Source: Lepiota brunneoincarnata (lineage: Eukaryota; Basidiomycota; Agaricomycetes; Agaricales; Agaricaceae). Taken from it: a stretch of DNA of 64,000 bases. The position numbers and the translations under genes were made by a program. The DNA lies in contig JAEBUN010000001.1 of NCBI GenBank assembly GCA_023014365.1, positions 1,302,001 through 1,366,000 on the forward strand, read 5' to 3'. The notes beneath the pieces were generated by a model that saw only the letters and a program-made list of their open reading frames with translations, searched no databases and was not told the DNA's origin. Positions 1 to 8,871 of this stretch are shown one piece after another. The stretch's first letter is position 1. Each line of letters begins with the position of its first letter.

Positions 1-1
1 C

Positions 2-1090
2 ACCGGTCTACCACCTAGCGCCGGCCATAATGCGATATTGTCCGTGGTGGACCACGGCCTTACGAAGGGGGTAATTTTCATCCCAACCTCAGATCGATCA
101 AACGCCGATGACATTGGACGAATATTAATAGAAAGAGTCTTCACCAGATTTGGACTACCCGACAAAATCATATCAGATCGAGACCCCAGATTCGCCGCCA
201 ACTCCCTCCGACAACTAGCCAAACGCCTTAACATCCAGCAGGCATTTTCAACCGCATACCATCCCCAGACAGATGGTTCCACAGAACGATACAATCAAGA
301 AATTGAGACCTATCTCACCATATACTGCACCAGGAATCCCCTTGACTGGTCAGAAACCCTCCCTATCGCCGAGTTCGCACACAACTCCAAAATACATGCC
401 TCGAGGCAGAAATCCCCATTCGAACTAATCATGGGATACAACCCTCCACCGATACCCACGGTAATGGAAACATCGAACTTTCCATCAGTAGACGAACGCA
501 TCAGACTCCTTGATGACGCCAGAAAAGAAGCACACGCGGCACATCAACTCTCCGCCGACATTATGAAACAAAGAACCAGAAGAACTGTCAAACCCCTTGA
601 AACACATCAAAAAGTATGGCTAGAAGCCAAGAACCTCAAGCTCCCCTTCATTTCCAACAAAATATCCCCAAAACGACTAGGACCCTTCCTTATCACAGAA
701 GCCCTATCACCGCTCACCTACAAACTAAAACTTCCAATCAAATGGAAGATACATCCAATATTCCACAGAAACCTTCTAACTCCATACACCGAAACAGAAG
801 CATACGGATCTCATCCGACCCCACCACCACCAGACATCATCAATGAAGAAGAAGAATACGAAATAGAAGCCATTCTAAACCACCGACAACATCGTGGAAA
901 ACTCCAATACTATGTCAAATGGAAAGGATACTCCCACACGGAGAACGAATGGATCACCGACGAAACGCTTCATGAAAACGCCAAAGAATACTTGACCGAG
1001 TATAAAGAAGCTCATGGAATTCTCCAGAAAGAACAAGAACCCACCAGAACCAACCAAAGACAACTTCGCTCCCACAACAAACGTACTTAA
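2..1090 (+). CDS. Pol polyprotein C-terminus (integrase core, GPY/F motif, chromodomain), 5' partial
   Basis: Open from base 2 to the TAA at 1088-1090. It is almost identical to the C-terminal third of the pol of the inner copy. The integrase core is present from just after its first catalytic Asp: the second acid lies in SDRDPRF and the Glu in DGSTERYNQE. A GPF-type module follows (KRLGPFLITE), and a C-terminal chromodomain of about 45 residues has aromatic-cage residues in YYVKWKGY. Integrase inserts the cDNA; chromodomains of this lineage are known to steer integration towards marked chromatin. The N-terminal part is outside the window. The reading frame is intact here, so any inactivation of this copy comes from the downstream insertion. 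Confidence 0.93.
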   Translation, partial: TGLPPSAGHNAILSVVDHGLTKGVIFIPTSDRSNADDIGRILIERVFTRFGLPDKIISDRDPRFAANSLRQLAKRLNIQQAFSTAYHPQTDGSTERYNQEIETYLTIYCTRNPLDWSETLPIAEFAHNSKIHASRQKSPFELIMGYNPPPIPTVMETSNFPSVDERIRLLDDARKEAHAAHQLSADIMKQRTRRTVKPLETHQKVWLEAKNLKLPFISNKISPKRLGPFLITEALSPLTYKLKLPIKWKIHPIFHRNLLTPYTETEAYGSHPTPPPPDIINEEEEYEIEAILNHRQHRGKLQYYVKWKGYSHTENEWITDETLHENAKEYLTEYKEAHGILQKEQEPTRTNQRQLRSHNKRT

Positions 1091-1092
1091 AG

Positions 1093-1420
1093 ATGCCCAT
1101 GAACCTCGACCTCACTTGCCCCCAAACTACCCCCCCCTTTTTCAACAACACCTTCACCAACCTCCTCATCGTCCTCCGTCGTCATCATAAACAATGCAAG
1201 CGTCGAACATACAACACTTCAAACAACTCCCGTTCCGGCCCCGTCTCCCTACACCCCCTCTCACACCTTCGCCGCAACATACGCCTCCCCCAGGGACGAG
1301 ACCCCCGACCCCAATGACACCCCAGAACCAACAGCTGCCCCAGCCGCCTCCCTTAGATACCATACAGCTGGAGTACGATCATATGGACCAGATCACCCTT
1401 CTGACGGAGATCTGCGCGAG
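1093..1420 (+). pseudogene. 5' part of post-pol ORF3 of outer copy, frameshifted and interrupted
   Basis: The ATG at 1093 lies two bases after the pol stop, as in the inner copy, where this frame runs 374 codons. Here a run of C residues near 1130-1137 is one base longer than in the inner copy, which throws the frame off after about 14 codons. The overlapping proline-rich frame starting at 1194 is still open up to the inner insertion at 1420. The rest of both frames lies at 9628-10674. The C-run change could be a real mutation or a homopolymer error. Confidence 0.75.
1416..1420. repeat. Target-site duplication GCGAG, left copy
   Basis: GCGAG precedes the inner element here and follows it at 9628-9632. 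The uninterrupted homologue in the inner copy has a single GCGAG at this point. Five bases is the usual duplication for Ty3/Gypsy integrases. Confidence 0.93.
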
Positions 1421-1806
1421 TGTTACCCGGGTTAGGGGTTCGCTCTTGAGTAGCACGGCGTTCGTGGCAAGATGTCTATACAGACTTGGTCTTGTCCTAC
1501 TAGGCGTGACTTAGAGATGACGGAGCACTATAGTCCAGCCGGTTTAAGGGCAAAGAGGTATAGGAGGCAAGAACTGTATAACACTAAGATAAGGATACAA
1601 GGTATTGTACTGTATCCCTATATACTTCTAAGTGTGGCTGTACTCCTACTATAATAATCCAGACCGGGGTAACTATGAGTCAGAGATAAGAGAACATGAG
1701 GCGTATACTAAGAATAGTCCTTCTGATGTACACTACTGATAGTTTCATAGTGACATGGGAATGTGAACTAAAAATAACTGTCCTTCTGATGTGGTTTCTG
1801 ATAACA
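1421..1806 (-). repeat. 3' LTR of inner element
   Basis: 386 bp, bounded by TGTTA and TAACA. It differs from the 5' LTR at 9242-9627 at two positions, one of them in the bases next to the TATA box (CCCTATATA here, CCTTATATA there). Confidence 0.95.
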
Positions 1807-1843
1807 TTAGGTCCGTTTCTAGAGTTGTTTTCCATACAACTCG

Positions 1844-3112
1844 TTAGTTTCCTTCTTCCGGGTATTCGGCTAAGTAATTTGGTTCGTAGTAGTCGGTCTG
1901 GGGTAGGTCGGTGGAGTCTGGTCTGGGGGGAATGACGGGGGAGAAGGTAGGAGTGGGAGTTCTGTGAAGATCGAGTACAGCGGCGGTTTCTGGGGATGGG
2001 GGCTGTCCTGGGTAAAAGATATCATATAGAAGGCGTCTGAAATGGGGACTTTCGATTCTTTCTTCTGGTGGGGTGAGTTGGTTTGTTTCAGAAGGAACCG
2101 CATGGTTCTCCTGTGATGTTTGATTCGGCCACGTCGTCGTAGCATTCCTCGTAATAATCGTCGTGGGTGAGATCGATGTATCGATGGTGAGTTGTGGGAA
2201 CGGCCGAGGGACGGGTTGTAGGATTTCTGGAGTAGGGGGCGTGTCGAGTCTTTCGACTTGGGCATTCGGTCCGTTTATGGTGCGGTTGAAAGACGGCGCA
2301 GTGGGGGCATCTGTATTTGATGCAATCGTATGAGTAGTGTCCTGGGGCATATTGCTTGCATCCGAGGCAGGCAAATTGGGGGCAATCCATGGCCCAGTGT
2401 CCTGTGTGTCTGCATTGGATGCAGACCGATCTGTCAGTGGTTCGGGGGTTGGTTCGCTGGTGAATGGGGTTGGGGGAGTTCCGAACCGGGACGTTGTTAC
2501 TGGTGACGGTGTGGGTGGTGTCCTTGGTGGGGGTGAGAAGTCTGAAGGGATTTCTGATACTGGCGGGCTTTCTTCCCTTACTGGGGGCGGTGGTGATGAT
2601 AGCGGCAGTGGTCGTCGTGGTAGTGGTGGGGATGGCTGTGGTGGGGGGCTGCGAGGTATGTACCTCATTTCGTTTGGGTAGGTTCTTCGACACCTCGGAC
2701 ATGAGGCCCGATCTTGAGCGGAGAAGTCGCTCGAGTGATTCTGCCCAGGCACGTTGCGTATTGTACGCAGTAGCGAGAGCCTTAGTCTGTCGTACGTGGT
2801 GGGTATAGTCGTACCAGAGTTGTCGGTCGTATTCTGAAATTGGAGTGTGTTCCAATTTAATCGTAAAGGCTCCGTCGGTGGCAGCCTCGCGCAGATCTCC
2901 GTCAGAAGGGTGATCTGGTCCATATGATCGTACTCCAGCTGTATGGTATCTAAGGGAGGCGGCTGGGGCAGCTGTTGGTTCTGGGGTGTCATTGGGGTCG
3001 GGGGTCTCGTCCCTGGGGGAGGCGTATGTTGCGGCGAAGGTGTGAGAGGGGGTGTAGGGAGACGGGGCCGGAACGGGAGTTGTTTGAAGTGTTGTATGTT
3101 CGACGCTTGCAT
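1844..3112 (-). CDS. ORF3b, proline-rich 422-residue frame overlapping the zinc-knuckle frame
   Basis: Unrecognised. An ATG-initiated frame of 422 codons shares about 1,025 bp with the zinc-knuckle frame 2088-3212 but in another register, and continues 244 bp beyond it almost to the 3' LTR. It is rich in Pro, Ser and Thr with no clear fold. It has one internal CxxC pair (CPRC) and an acidic, aromatic tail ending YLAEYPEEGN. The part beyond the overlap stays open in the outer copy (to 10674). In the decayed copy (to 21979) it survives with a deletion that keeps the frame. That hints at real coding, but proline-rich frames can arise opposite or beside biased sequence. Expression would need reinitiation or frameshifting. 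Confidence 0.5.
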   Translation of the reverse strand: MQASNIQHFKQLPFRPRLPTPPLTPSPQHTPPPGTRPPTPMTPQNQQLPQPPPLDTIQLEYDHMDQITLLTEICARLPPTEPLRLNWNTLQFQNTTDNSGTTIPTTYDRLRLSLLRTIRNVPGQNHSSDFSAQDRASCPRCRRTYPNEMRYIPRSPPPQPSPPLPRRPLPLSSPPPPVREESPPVSEIPSDFSPPPRTPPTPSPVTTSRFGTPPTPFTSEPTPEPLTDRSASNADTQDTGPWIAPNLPASDASNMPQDTTHTIASNTDAPTAPSFNRTINGPNAQVERLDTPPTPEILQPVPRPFPQLTIDTSISPTTIITRNATTTWPNQTSQENHAVPSETNQLTPPEERIESPHFRRLLYDIFYPGQPPSPETAAVLDLHRTPTPTFSPVIPPRPDSTDLPQTDYYEPNYLAEYPEEGN

Positions 3113-3212
3113 TGTTTATGATGACGACGGAGGATGATGAGGAGGTTGGTGAAGGTGTTGTTGAAAAAGGGGGAGTAGTTTGGGGGCGAGTGAGGTCGAG
3201 GTTCATAGGCAT
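2088..3212 (-). CDS. ORF3a, post-pol protein with three tandem zinc knuckles
   Basis: A 374-residue frame starts with an ATG two bases after the pol stop (TAA AG ATG), in the -1 frame relative to pol, so reinitiation or -1 frameshifting could express it. Residues 1-115 are Thr/Pro/Ser-rich. Residues 116-185 are a likely helical segment containing QLWYDYTHH and SLERLLRSRS. Residues 186-255 are Thr-rich. Residues 264-317 hold three zinc knuckles: C264-C267-H272-C277 (the classical CX2CX4HX4C), then C282-C285-H292-C297 and C302-C305-H312-C317 (both CX2CX6HX4C). This is where some Ty3/Gypsy elements carry env, but I see no signal peptide or membrane segment. A nucleic-acid-binding accessory role is inference. 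Confidence 0.72.
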   Translation of the reverse strand: MPMNLDLTRPQTTPPFSTTPSPTSSSSSVVIINNASVEHTTLQTTPVPAPSPYTPSHTFAATYASPRDETPDPNDTPEPTAAPAASLRYHTAGVRSYGPDHPSDGDLREAATDGAFTIKLEHTPISEYDRQLWYDYTHHVRQTKALATAYNTQRAWAESLERLLRSRSGLMSEVSKNLPKRNEVHTSQPPTTAIPTTTTTTTAAIITTAPSKGRKPASIRNPFRLLTPTKDTTHTVTSNNVPVRNSPNPIHQRTNPRTTDRSVCIQCRHTGHWAMDCPQFACLGCKQYAPGHYSYDCIKYRCPHCAVFQPHHKRTECPSRKTRHAPYSRNPTTRPSAVPTTHHRYIDLTHDDYYEECYDDVAESNITGEPCGSF

Positions 3213-3214
3213 CT

Positions 3215-6200
3215 TTAAGTACGTTTGTTGTGGGAGCGAAGTTGTCTTTGGTTAGTTCTGGTGGGTTCTTGTTCTTTCTGGAGAATTCCATGAGCTTCTT
3301 TATACTTGGTCAAGTACTCTTTGGCGTTCTCATGAAGCGTTTCATCGGTGATCCATTCGTTCTCCGTGTGGGAGTATCCTTTCCATTTGACGTAGTATTG
3401 GAGTTTTCCACGATGTTGTCGGTGGTTTAGAATGGCTTCTATTTCGTACTCTTCTTCTTCATTGATGATGTCTGGTGGTGGTGGGGTCGGATGAGATCCG
3501 TATGCTTCTGTTTCGGCGTATGGAGTTAGAAGGTTTCTATGGAATATTGGATGTATCTTCCATTTGATCGGAAGTTTTAGTTTGTAGGTGAGCGGTGATA
3601 GGACTTCTGTGATAAGGAAGGGTCCTAGTCGTTTTGGGGATATTTTGTTGGAAATGAAGGGGAGTTTGAGGTTCTTGGCTTCTAGCCATACCTTTTGACG
3701 TGTTTCAAGGGGTTTGACAGTTCTTCTGGTTCTTTGTTTCATAATGTCGGCGGAGAGTTGATGTGCCGCGTGTGCTTCTTTTCTGGCGTCATCAAGGAGT
3801 CTGATGCGTTCGTCTACTGATGGAAAGTTCAATGTTTCCATTACCGTGGGTATCGGTGGAGGGTTGTATCCCATGATTAGTTCGAATGGGGATTTCTGTC
3901 TCGAGGCATGTATTTTGGAGTTGTGTGCAAACTCGGCGATAGGGAGGGTTTCTGACCAGTCAAGGGGATTCCTGGTGCAGTATATGGCGAGATAGGTCTC
4001 GATTTCTTGGTTGTATCGTTCTGTGGAACCATCTGTCTGGGGATGGTACGTGGTTGAAAATGCTTGTTGGATGTTAAGGCGTTTGGCTAGCTGTCGGAGG
4101 GAGTTGGCGGCGAATCTGGGGTCTCGATCTGATATGATTTTGTCGGGTAATCCGAATCTGGTGAATACTTTTTCTATTAATAGTCGTCCGATGTCATCGG
4201 CGTTTGATCGGTCTGAGGTTGGGATGAAAATTACCCCCTTCGTAAGGCCGTGGTCCACCACGGACAATATCGCATTATGGCCGGCGCTAGGTGGTAGACC
4301 GGTGATAAGATCCCATGAGATCTGGGCAAATGGGCGTTTAGATGCTGGTGGAGGGATCGGTTGAGTCGGTGCGCGATCCGGTCTGCGTATGATTTTATGC
4401 TGCTGACATTCTGGACAGCCTTTGACATAGTTCTTTATGAACGTTGACATTCCTGGCCAATATACTTCTTTCTTGGCGAGGCGGTACGTTTCCTGCTCTC
4501 CAGGGTGGCCACGTGTGGGGTGGTCGTGGTATCTTGCGATGACATCGCGTCTGAGTTGAAGGTCTTCTGGAATAATGACACGTTCTTGGAACGTGAGGAG
4601 TGAACCGTTCGGGGTTGGAACTGTTCCGAAGTCTTTATCGGCGGCGTTAGGGTGGGTTTCTTTTAGGAGTTTGAACGCTTCGGTGGTTCTAGCGTCGTAT
4701 TTTGGTGATTCTGTGATTCTTTCTTGAAGTTTCGTATCGACGGTGGCGATAAAGAGGTGTTCTGGGAGTACTGTGGTCAGGTTTTGATCTTCCATGTCAG
4801 TGGTGGCGACAAAGAGATTGTTCGGAAGCATGGTGATGTCTTCGTTATCGTTATCCTCGTCAGGGATGTGGTCTGGACGTCTTGATAGAGCATCTGGTGC
4901 AGGGATCTTTGATCCTGGGACGTGTTCTAATTTGAAGTTATAGTCAGCGAGGGTTTGTACCCATCGTGCTTGTCGGCGGTTGATTTTCTGGGGTTTACGC
5001 CAGTATGTGAGGTTTTGGTGGTCCGTTCTGATACGGACGGTATGGGGGCTGCCAAGGAGGTAGTGGCGCCATTCTTCGAGGGCTCGGATAATAGCAAGGA
5101 GTTCCCTGTTGTAGATGTCGTAATTGCGTTCCGCTGGTCCGAACGTCTTTGAATAGAATGATACGGGTTTCCGTATTCCGTTGATGTCGTATTGATATAG
5201 GACAGCTCCTGATGCGAATTTAGAAGCATCGGCTTCTATTTCGAAGGGTTTTGTGGAGTCGGGCATGAGGAGTACCGGTTCTTTTAGGAATTCGTTCTTG
5301 AGCGTTTCGAACGCTTTTTGTTGTTCTTCTTTCCATTCGAATTTGTTTGATTTGGAAAGGAGTTGGTTCAGGGGTTTGGTGTGGTGGGAGTAGTTGCGGA
5401 TGAACTTCCGGTAGAAGTTACAGAATCCGATGAATTTCCGAACGTGTCGGACTGTTTTTGGCACGGGCCAATCTTCTATTCCCTTGAGTTTTCCGGGATC
5501 CATTTTGATCTCGTCTGGCATGATGATCATGCCGAGATATTCGAGTCGTTGTTTGTTGAACTCGCATTTCTCCGTTTTGAGGTAGAGGTCGTTTTCTTGC
5601 AGGATTTGCAGTACTTTTTCCGTGAGTCGGTCGGTTTCTTCCTGGGTTTTACCGTAGATTAGAATATCATCCATGTAGATGATGATTCCTCCTTTCTCCA
5701 TTATTTCGGAGAATAACGTGTCCATCATATGTTGGAACGTTGCGGGACTATTGCAAAGTCCGAAAAACATGACAGTCGGTTCGAAAAGACCCATGGGAGT
5801 CTTGAACGCTGCTTTCCATTGGTCGCCATCTTTGATTCTGACGTTATTGTATCCTAGGCGGACGTCGAGCTTAGTGAAGTACTTAGCTCCTTTGAGTTTG
5901 TCCATGATAGAGGAAATCATGGGAATTGGGTAGGCATTTTTGACAGTGTGATCGTTTAGATAACGATAATCTTGGCAGGGTCGGAGATCTCCTCCTTTCT
6001 TGGCAACGAAGAAGAAGGGTGATGCCATAGGGGATTTTGAGGGGCGGATATAGCCTTTTCGGAGGTTTTCGTCTATGAATTCTTTCAATGCTTTTTCTTC
6101 GGCAGGTGCCACTTGATACGGTTTCATCGATTTTGCTTCGAATGTCGGTTTTAGTTCGATTTCATGATCAAACGCTCTTGATGGTGGGAATCGTTCGGAG

Positions 6201-7054
6201 GCTTTCTTGTTGAATATTTTAGCCCATCGGGCGAATCTCCGAGGGATCTCGGGTGTTTCCTTGTTTGATTCCGGTTGTTTTCCTTTTTGGTTTGCCGATC
6301 TTGTCGGATTATGTTGCTCATTGTGGAGCGTTGTGGCGTGTGTCGCTTTGGCGTTTACTTCTAATGGGGTTAGAAGCATGGGGTTCATTTCTCTTTCTAG
6401 AGAGAAGGTGTCGAGGTCAACATTTGACAGGTTAATGTATTCCTCGGGGTTTTCCTCGGGTTGAGAGGTTTTTCCAGCCATTATGTCCATGGCGATGAAG
6501 TTGAGTTCGACAGGTCGTCGTAGGGTTCTGAGGAGTTTCGAGAAATCCTGGTGGTCGATTTGTGGTTTCCAAGAGAATGTCTTGGTCTTCCAGTTGATGT
6601 CGGGGTTATATTGTTCCAACCAGGGAAATCCGATGATGAGGTCCTTCTCACCAGTGTTTGTGACGTACGCTTCTAGCGTGCAATCTCTTCCATCAATGAT
6701 GGTTCTGATTTCGATGTATTCGTGGATCTTGCCATGTTGATTATCAGTTCCGTCAACGTTACTGAGTGGAATTGGTTGGTCCAGCCGTTTGGTTTGATAA
6801 CCATGTCGTTCAACGACTTTGTGGGAGATAAAGTTCCCTTGGGCTCCTGAGTCTATCAGGGCGGTGATGGCCACGGGTTTTGATGTCCGTTCACTCCAAA
6901 TCTCGATGGGTAAGAAAAGGGATCGTTTATTCGGGGATAGTCGTAATTGTACAGAGTTTATCGAGAAAATGTCCTTCTGGGAGTGAGAGTACGAAATGTC
7001 CTTCTGAGTTCTGGAACGTGCAGGGGCACATCTGTCGACAGCGTTCCTTTTTAA
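3215..7054 (-). CDS. pol: Pol polyprotein: protease, reverse transcriptase, RNase H, integrase, chromodomain
   Basis: Numbering from the first GTG codon at 6874, which gives 1,219 residues; the open frame extends further upstream to the gag stop. Protease motif LIDSGAQGNF lies at 6-15. RT has YMDD at 400-403. RNase H acids are D549, E591 and D618. The integrase zinc motif is H785, H790, C820, C823. The integrase triad is D855, D916, E952 (35 residues between the last two). The GPF module is near 1083-1086, and the chromodomain spans about 1143-1190. No ATG starts the frame: it lies -1 relative to gag and meets it at a TTT TAA shift site, so it is probably made as Gag-Pol. No stop or frameshift is visible over 3.8 kb. 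Confidence 0.95.
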   Translation of the reverse strand, partial: LKRNAVDRCAPARSRTQKDISYSHSQKDIFSINSVQLRLSPNKRSLFLPIEIWSERTSKPVAITALIDSGAQGNFISHKVVERHGYQTKRLDQPIPLSNVDGTDNQHGKIHEYIEIRTIIDGRDCTLEAYVTNTGEKDLIIGFPWLEQYNPDINWKTKTFSWKPQIDHQDFSKLLRTLRRPVELNFIAMDIMAGKTSQPEENPEEYINLSNVDLDTFSLEREMNPMLLTPLEVNAKATHATTLHNEQHNPTRSANQKGKQPESNKETPEIPRRFARWAKIFNKKASERFPPSRAFDHEIELKPTFEAKSMKPYQVAPAEEKALKEFIDENLRKGYIRPSKSPMASPFFFVAKKGGDLRPCQDYRYLNDHTVKNAYPIPMISSIMDKLKGAKYFTKLDVRLGYNNVRIKDGDQWKAAFKTPMGLFEPTVMFFGLCNSPATFQHMMDTLFSEIMEKGGIIIYMDDILIYGKTQEETDRLTEKVLQILQENDLYLKTEKCEFNKQRLEYLGMIIMPDEIKMDPGKLKGIEDWPVPKTVRHVRKFIGFCNFYRKFIRNYSHHTKPLNQLLSKSNKFEWKEEQQKAFETLKNEFLKEPVLLMPDSTKPFEIEADASKFASGAVLYQYDINGIRKPVSFYSKTFGPAERNYDIYNRELLAIIRALEEWRHYLLGSPHTVRIRTDHQNLTYWRKPQKINRRQARWVQTLADYNFKLEHVPGSKIPAPDALSRRPDHIPDEDNDNEDITMLPNNLFVATTDMEDQNLTTVLPEHLFIATVDTKLQERITESPKYDARTTEAFKLLKETHPNAADKDFGTVPTPNGSLLTFQERVIIPEDLQLRRDVIARYHDHPTRGHPGEQETYRLAKKEVYWPGMSTFIKNYVKGCPECQQHKIIRRPDRAPTQPIPPPASKRPFAQISWDLITGLPPSAGHNAILSVVDHGLTKGVIFIPTSDRSNADDIGRLLIEKVFTRFGLPDKIISDRDPRFAANSLRQLAKRLNIQQAFSTTYHPQTDGSTERYNQEIETYLAIYCTRNPLDWSETLPIAEFAHNSKIHASRQKSPFELIMGYNPPPIPTVMETLNFPSVDERIRLLDDARKEAHAAHQLSADIMKQRTRRTVKPLETRQKVWLEAKNLKLPFISNKISPKRLGPFLITEVLSPLTYKLKLPIKWKIHPIFHRNLLTPYAETEAYGSHPTPPPPDIINEEEEYEIEAILNHRQHRGKLQYYVKWKGYSHTENEWITDETLHENAKEYLTKYKEAHGILQKEQEPTRTNQRQLRSHNKRT

Positions 7055-7057
7055 AAA
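7051..7057 (-). promoter_or_regulatory. Putative -1 frameshift site at the gag stop (T TTT TAA)
   Basis: The gag frame ends GAT TTT TAA AAA. Moving back one base gives TTT TTA in the pol frame, which is open from here through the protease. P-site phenylalanine tRNA can re-pair on TTT after a -1 slip. The same GGATTTTTAAA context survives in the decayed copy near 16841-16853. No downstream stimulatory structure was assessed. Confidence 0.6.
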
Positions 7058-8871
7058 TCCTGGAATGGACGCATCTCCGGATCCTCGGCTAGCGCGGAGT
7101 GGAGTTCTTGTTGGAGTTCTGGATCGAGGTCGTCGACCATTTGACGCATTTGAGATGCGACTTCTGCGACAGCAAGGGAGTACTTGCGTTGCGGTGATTG
7201 TTGGGCGTTCCGGTTTGGGAATCCGGGACGAGTGTTTTGTTGTCCAGGGAAGGGACGGTTGGGGTTTCTCGCAGGGCGAGGGGGATTAGTGCGCATTCCT
7301 GGGAAGCGTCTAGCTGGTGGTGGTTGGGGGCATTTACTGACCCAATGATCTTTGGCTCCACATCGGAAGCATTCCTGGTTTTGGTATGATTTCATTTGTT
7401 GTCCGGTGACAACGGCATCTAACTCCAATGGTTCTTGTGCGGAATTTTCTTCGGTGTATTCCGGTTGTGGGATTTCGGGATAAGGGTCTTCGAATCCTTC
7501 TTCTATAGCGGCATGGTCTACTTCCATGGCATGTGGGTCACGTGGGGTAAACCGTGGAGCGTTGCTCCTTTGGTAGAATTGTGCGTAGGGCACGTTGTTG
7601 TTTGGACGGCTTGGTCCGCGATTGGGTTGGTATTGGTTTCTTTGGGGAAACGTGTTTCTGGGGGTGCCGTAGAGGGCGTTGATTTGGCAAAAATTGTCGT
7701 CGAGTTTGTTTGCTCGGGTGTACCAAGCGGTGATAGTTGTCGGAGGGTTTTCCGATTCGTCGATCTTCATGGCAATGCGGCGATCGATTGCTTTTCGGTA
7801 TAGATCGATTAGAGTGCGATCTTCGTTTAATCCGGATTGTCGGACGAGTTCCTTGAACTGAGCATTAAACTCGGTCATTGGTTTGCCTGCTTGGTGCAGG
7901 GTTTGAAGTCGGGTATGCGCGTACGCATGTTCGTCCGCTGGGGTGAAATCGGCCCTAAGTCGGGCGGTGAAGTTGTCCCATGATTCCATGACTATGGGTT
8001 GTCCTTGTGGGGTTTGGGCGTTTCTTTCATGGAGGTATTGTCTAGCCCATGCTCGGGCATCTCCTGATTGCATTGTCGAAAGGACAAATAAGGTCCTAGC
8101 GAGGTCGGTGTTGTAGGTGGTCGCATTGGCGAGCACGTAAACTTCACATTGGAAGATCCAATCTTCGAATAGTCTTCTAGTTCCATCGAAGGCGATGGGT
8201 TTGAGGAGTCCTAACTCCTTTGGGGTAGCTGCGGCGGCCATTATTTGTAGTTGTCCGGGTGGCGGCGGCGGTGGTGGTGATGGAGGTTGTATTGGTCGGA
8301 AAGGTGGGGCCGGTAGGGCTAAGGGTGTGGTTGGTGCTGGTAAGGCGGGTGGTTGAGGATCGGGATTCGATTGGTTGTCGTCTGTTATATAGACGTCGGA
8401 GTCGTTGTCTTCTTGGGGTTTTCCTTGATTTACGGCGTATTCGTGGCGTGTAAGTAAGTTTTCTTCTGATGCGGAAAGTCCTCTTGGTTGTTTGAGGGCG
8501 TTCTTAAGTCTTTGGAGTTCGTAGTTGTTTAATGGATCTACTTTAGCGCGGTATTCTTCGGCTTGTTTGCGTTTTCTTTCTTCTTGTTCGTAGTGTTCCT
8601 TTAATTCTTTTTCGTATTGTATTCTTTGTCGTTCTGCTAGTTCTTCAGCAAAATCTGTTCGAGTTCGTGTTGTGGTGACAAGTTGGGTTGACGTTGATGC
8701 ACGTGTTGTAGGTGAATCAAATGGAGATGGGGGGTAGAATGGGGATGGTGTCTGAGTGGGGATAGGGTTTCTTCTGGGATCTGGGTTTTGGGTTCCTGAT
8801 CCTGAGATTCTGCTTCTTGATTTAGGGGGAGGTGATGGGGATTCTCGGGCCGAGAATTTCTTTGGAGGCGT
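7051..8871 (-). CDS. gag: Gag polyprotein with CCHC zinc knuckle; start codon is ACG
   Basis: The frame is open for 606 codons from position 8871 to the TAA at 7051. The older copy has ATG-CCT-CCC at the matching site (15094); here it is ACG-CCT-CCA in a similar CACC context. The first in-frame ATG is 8241, which removes 210 residues. Residues 1-210 are Pro/Ser-rich with a charged coiled-coil-like stretch (about 75-130). From 211 a retrotransposon Gag capsid-like domain begins (motifs RRLFEDWIF, ARAWARQYL, FKELVRQSG). A CX2CX4HX4C knuckle (CFRCGAKDHWVSKC) sits about 291-304 residues after the 8241 ATG. Gag packages the RNA in particles. Either ACG initiation or a shortened Gag is possible. 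Confidence 0.88.
   Translation of the reverse strand, partial: TPPKKFSARESPSPPPKSRSRISGSGTQNPDPRRNPIPTQTPSPFYPPSPFDSPTTRASTSTQLVTTTRTRTDFAEELAERQRIQYEKELKEHYEQEERKRKQAEEYRAKVDPLNNYELQRLKNALKQPRGLSASEENLLTRHEYAVNQGKPQEDNDSDVYITDDNQSNPDPQPPALPAPTTPLALPAPPFRPIQPPSPPPPPPPGQLQIMAAAATPKELGLLKPIAFDGTRRLFEDWIFQCEVYVLANATTYNTDLARTLFVLSTMQSGDARAWARQYLHERNAQTPQGQPIVMESWDNFTARLRADFTPADEHAYAHTRLQTLHQAGKPMTEFNAQFKELVRQSGLNEDRTLIDLYRKAIDRRIAMKIDESENPPTTITAWYTRANKLDDNFCQINALYGTPRNTFPQRNQYQPNRGPSRPNNNVPYAQFYQRSNAPRFTPRDPHAMEVDHAAIEEGFEDPYPEIPQPEYTEENSAQEPLELDAVVTGQQMKSYQNQECFRCGAKDHWVSKCPQPPPARRFPGMRTNPPRPARNPNRPFPGQQNTRPGFPNRNAQQSPQRKYSLAVAEVASQMRQMVDDLDPELQQELHSALAEDPEMRPFQDF

Noticed and set aside
6872..6874. 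GTG as the true start of pol
   Set aside because: Eukaryotic GTG initiation is unlikely here and the frame is open upstream to the gag stop, so a gag-pol frameshift explains it better.
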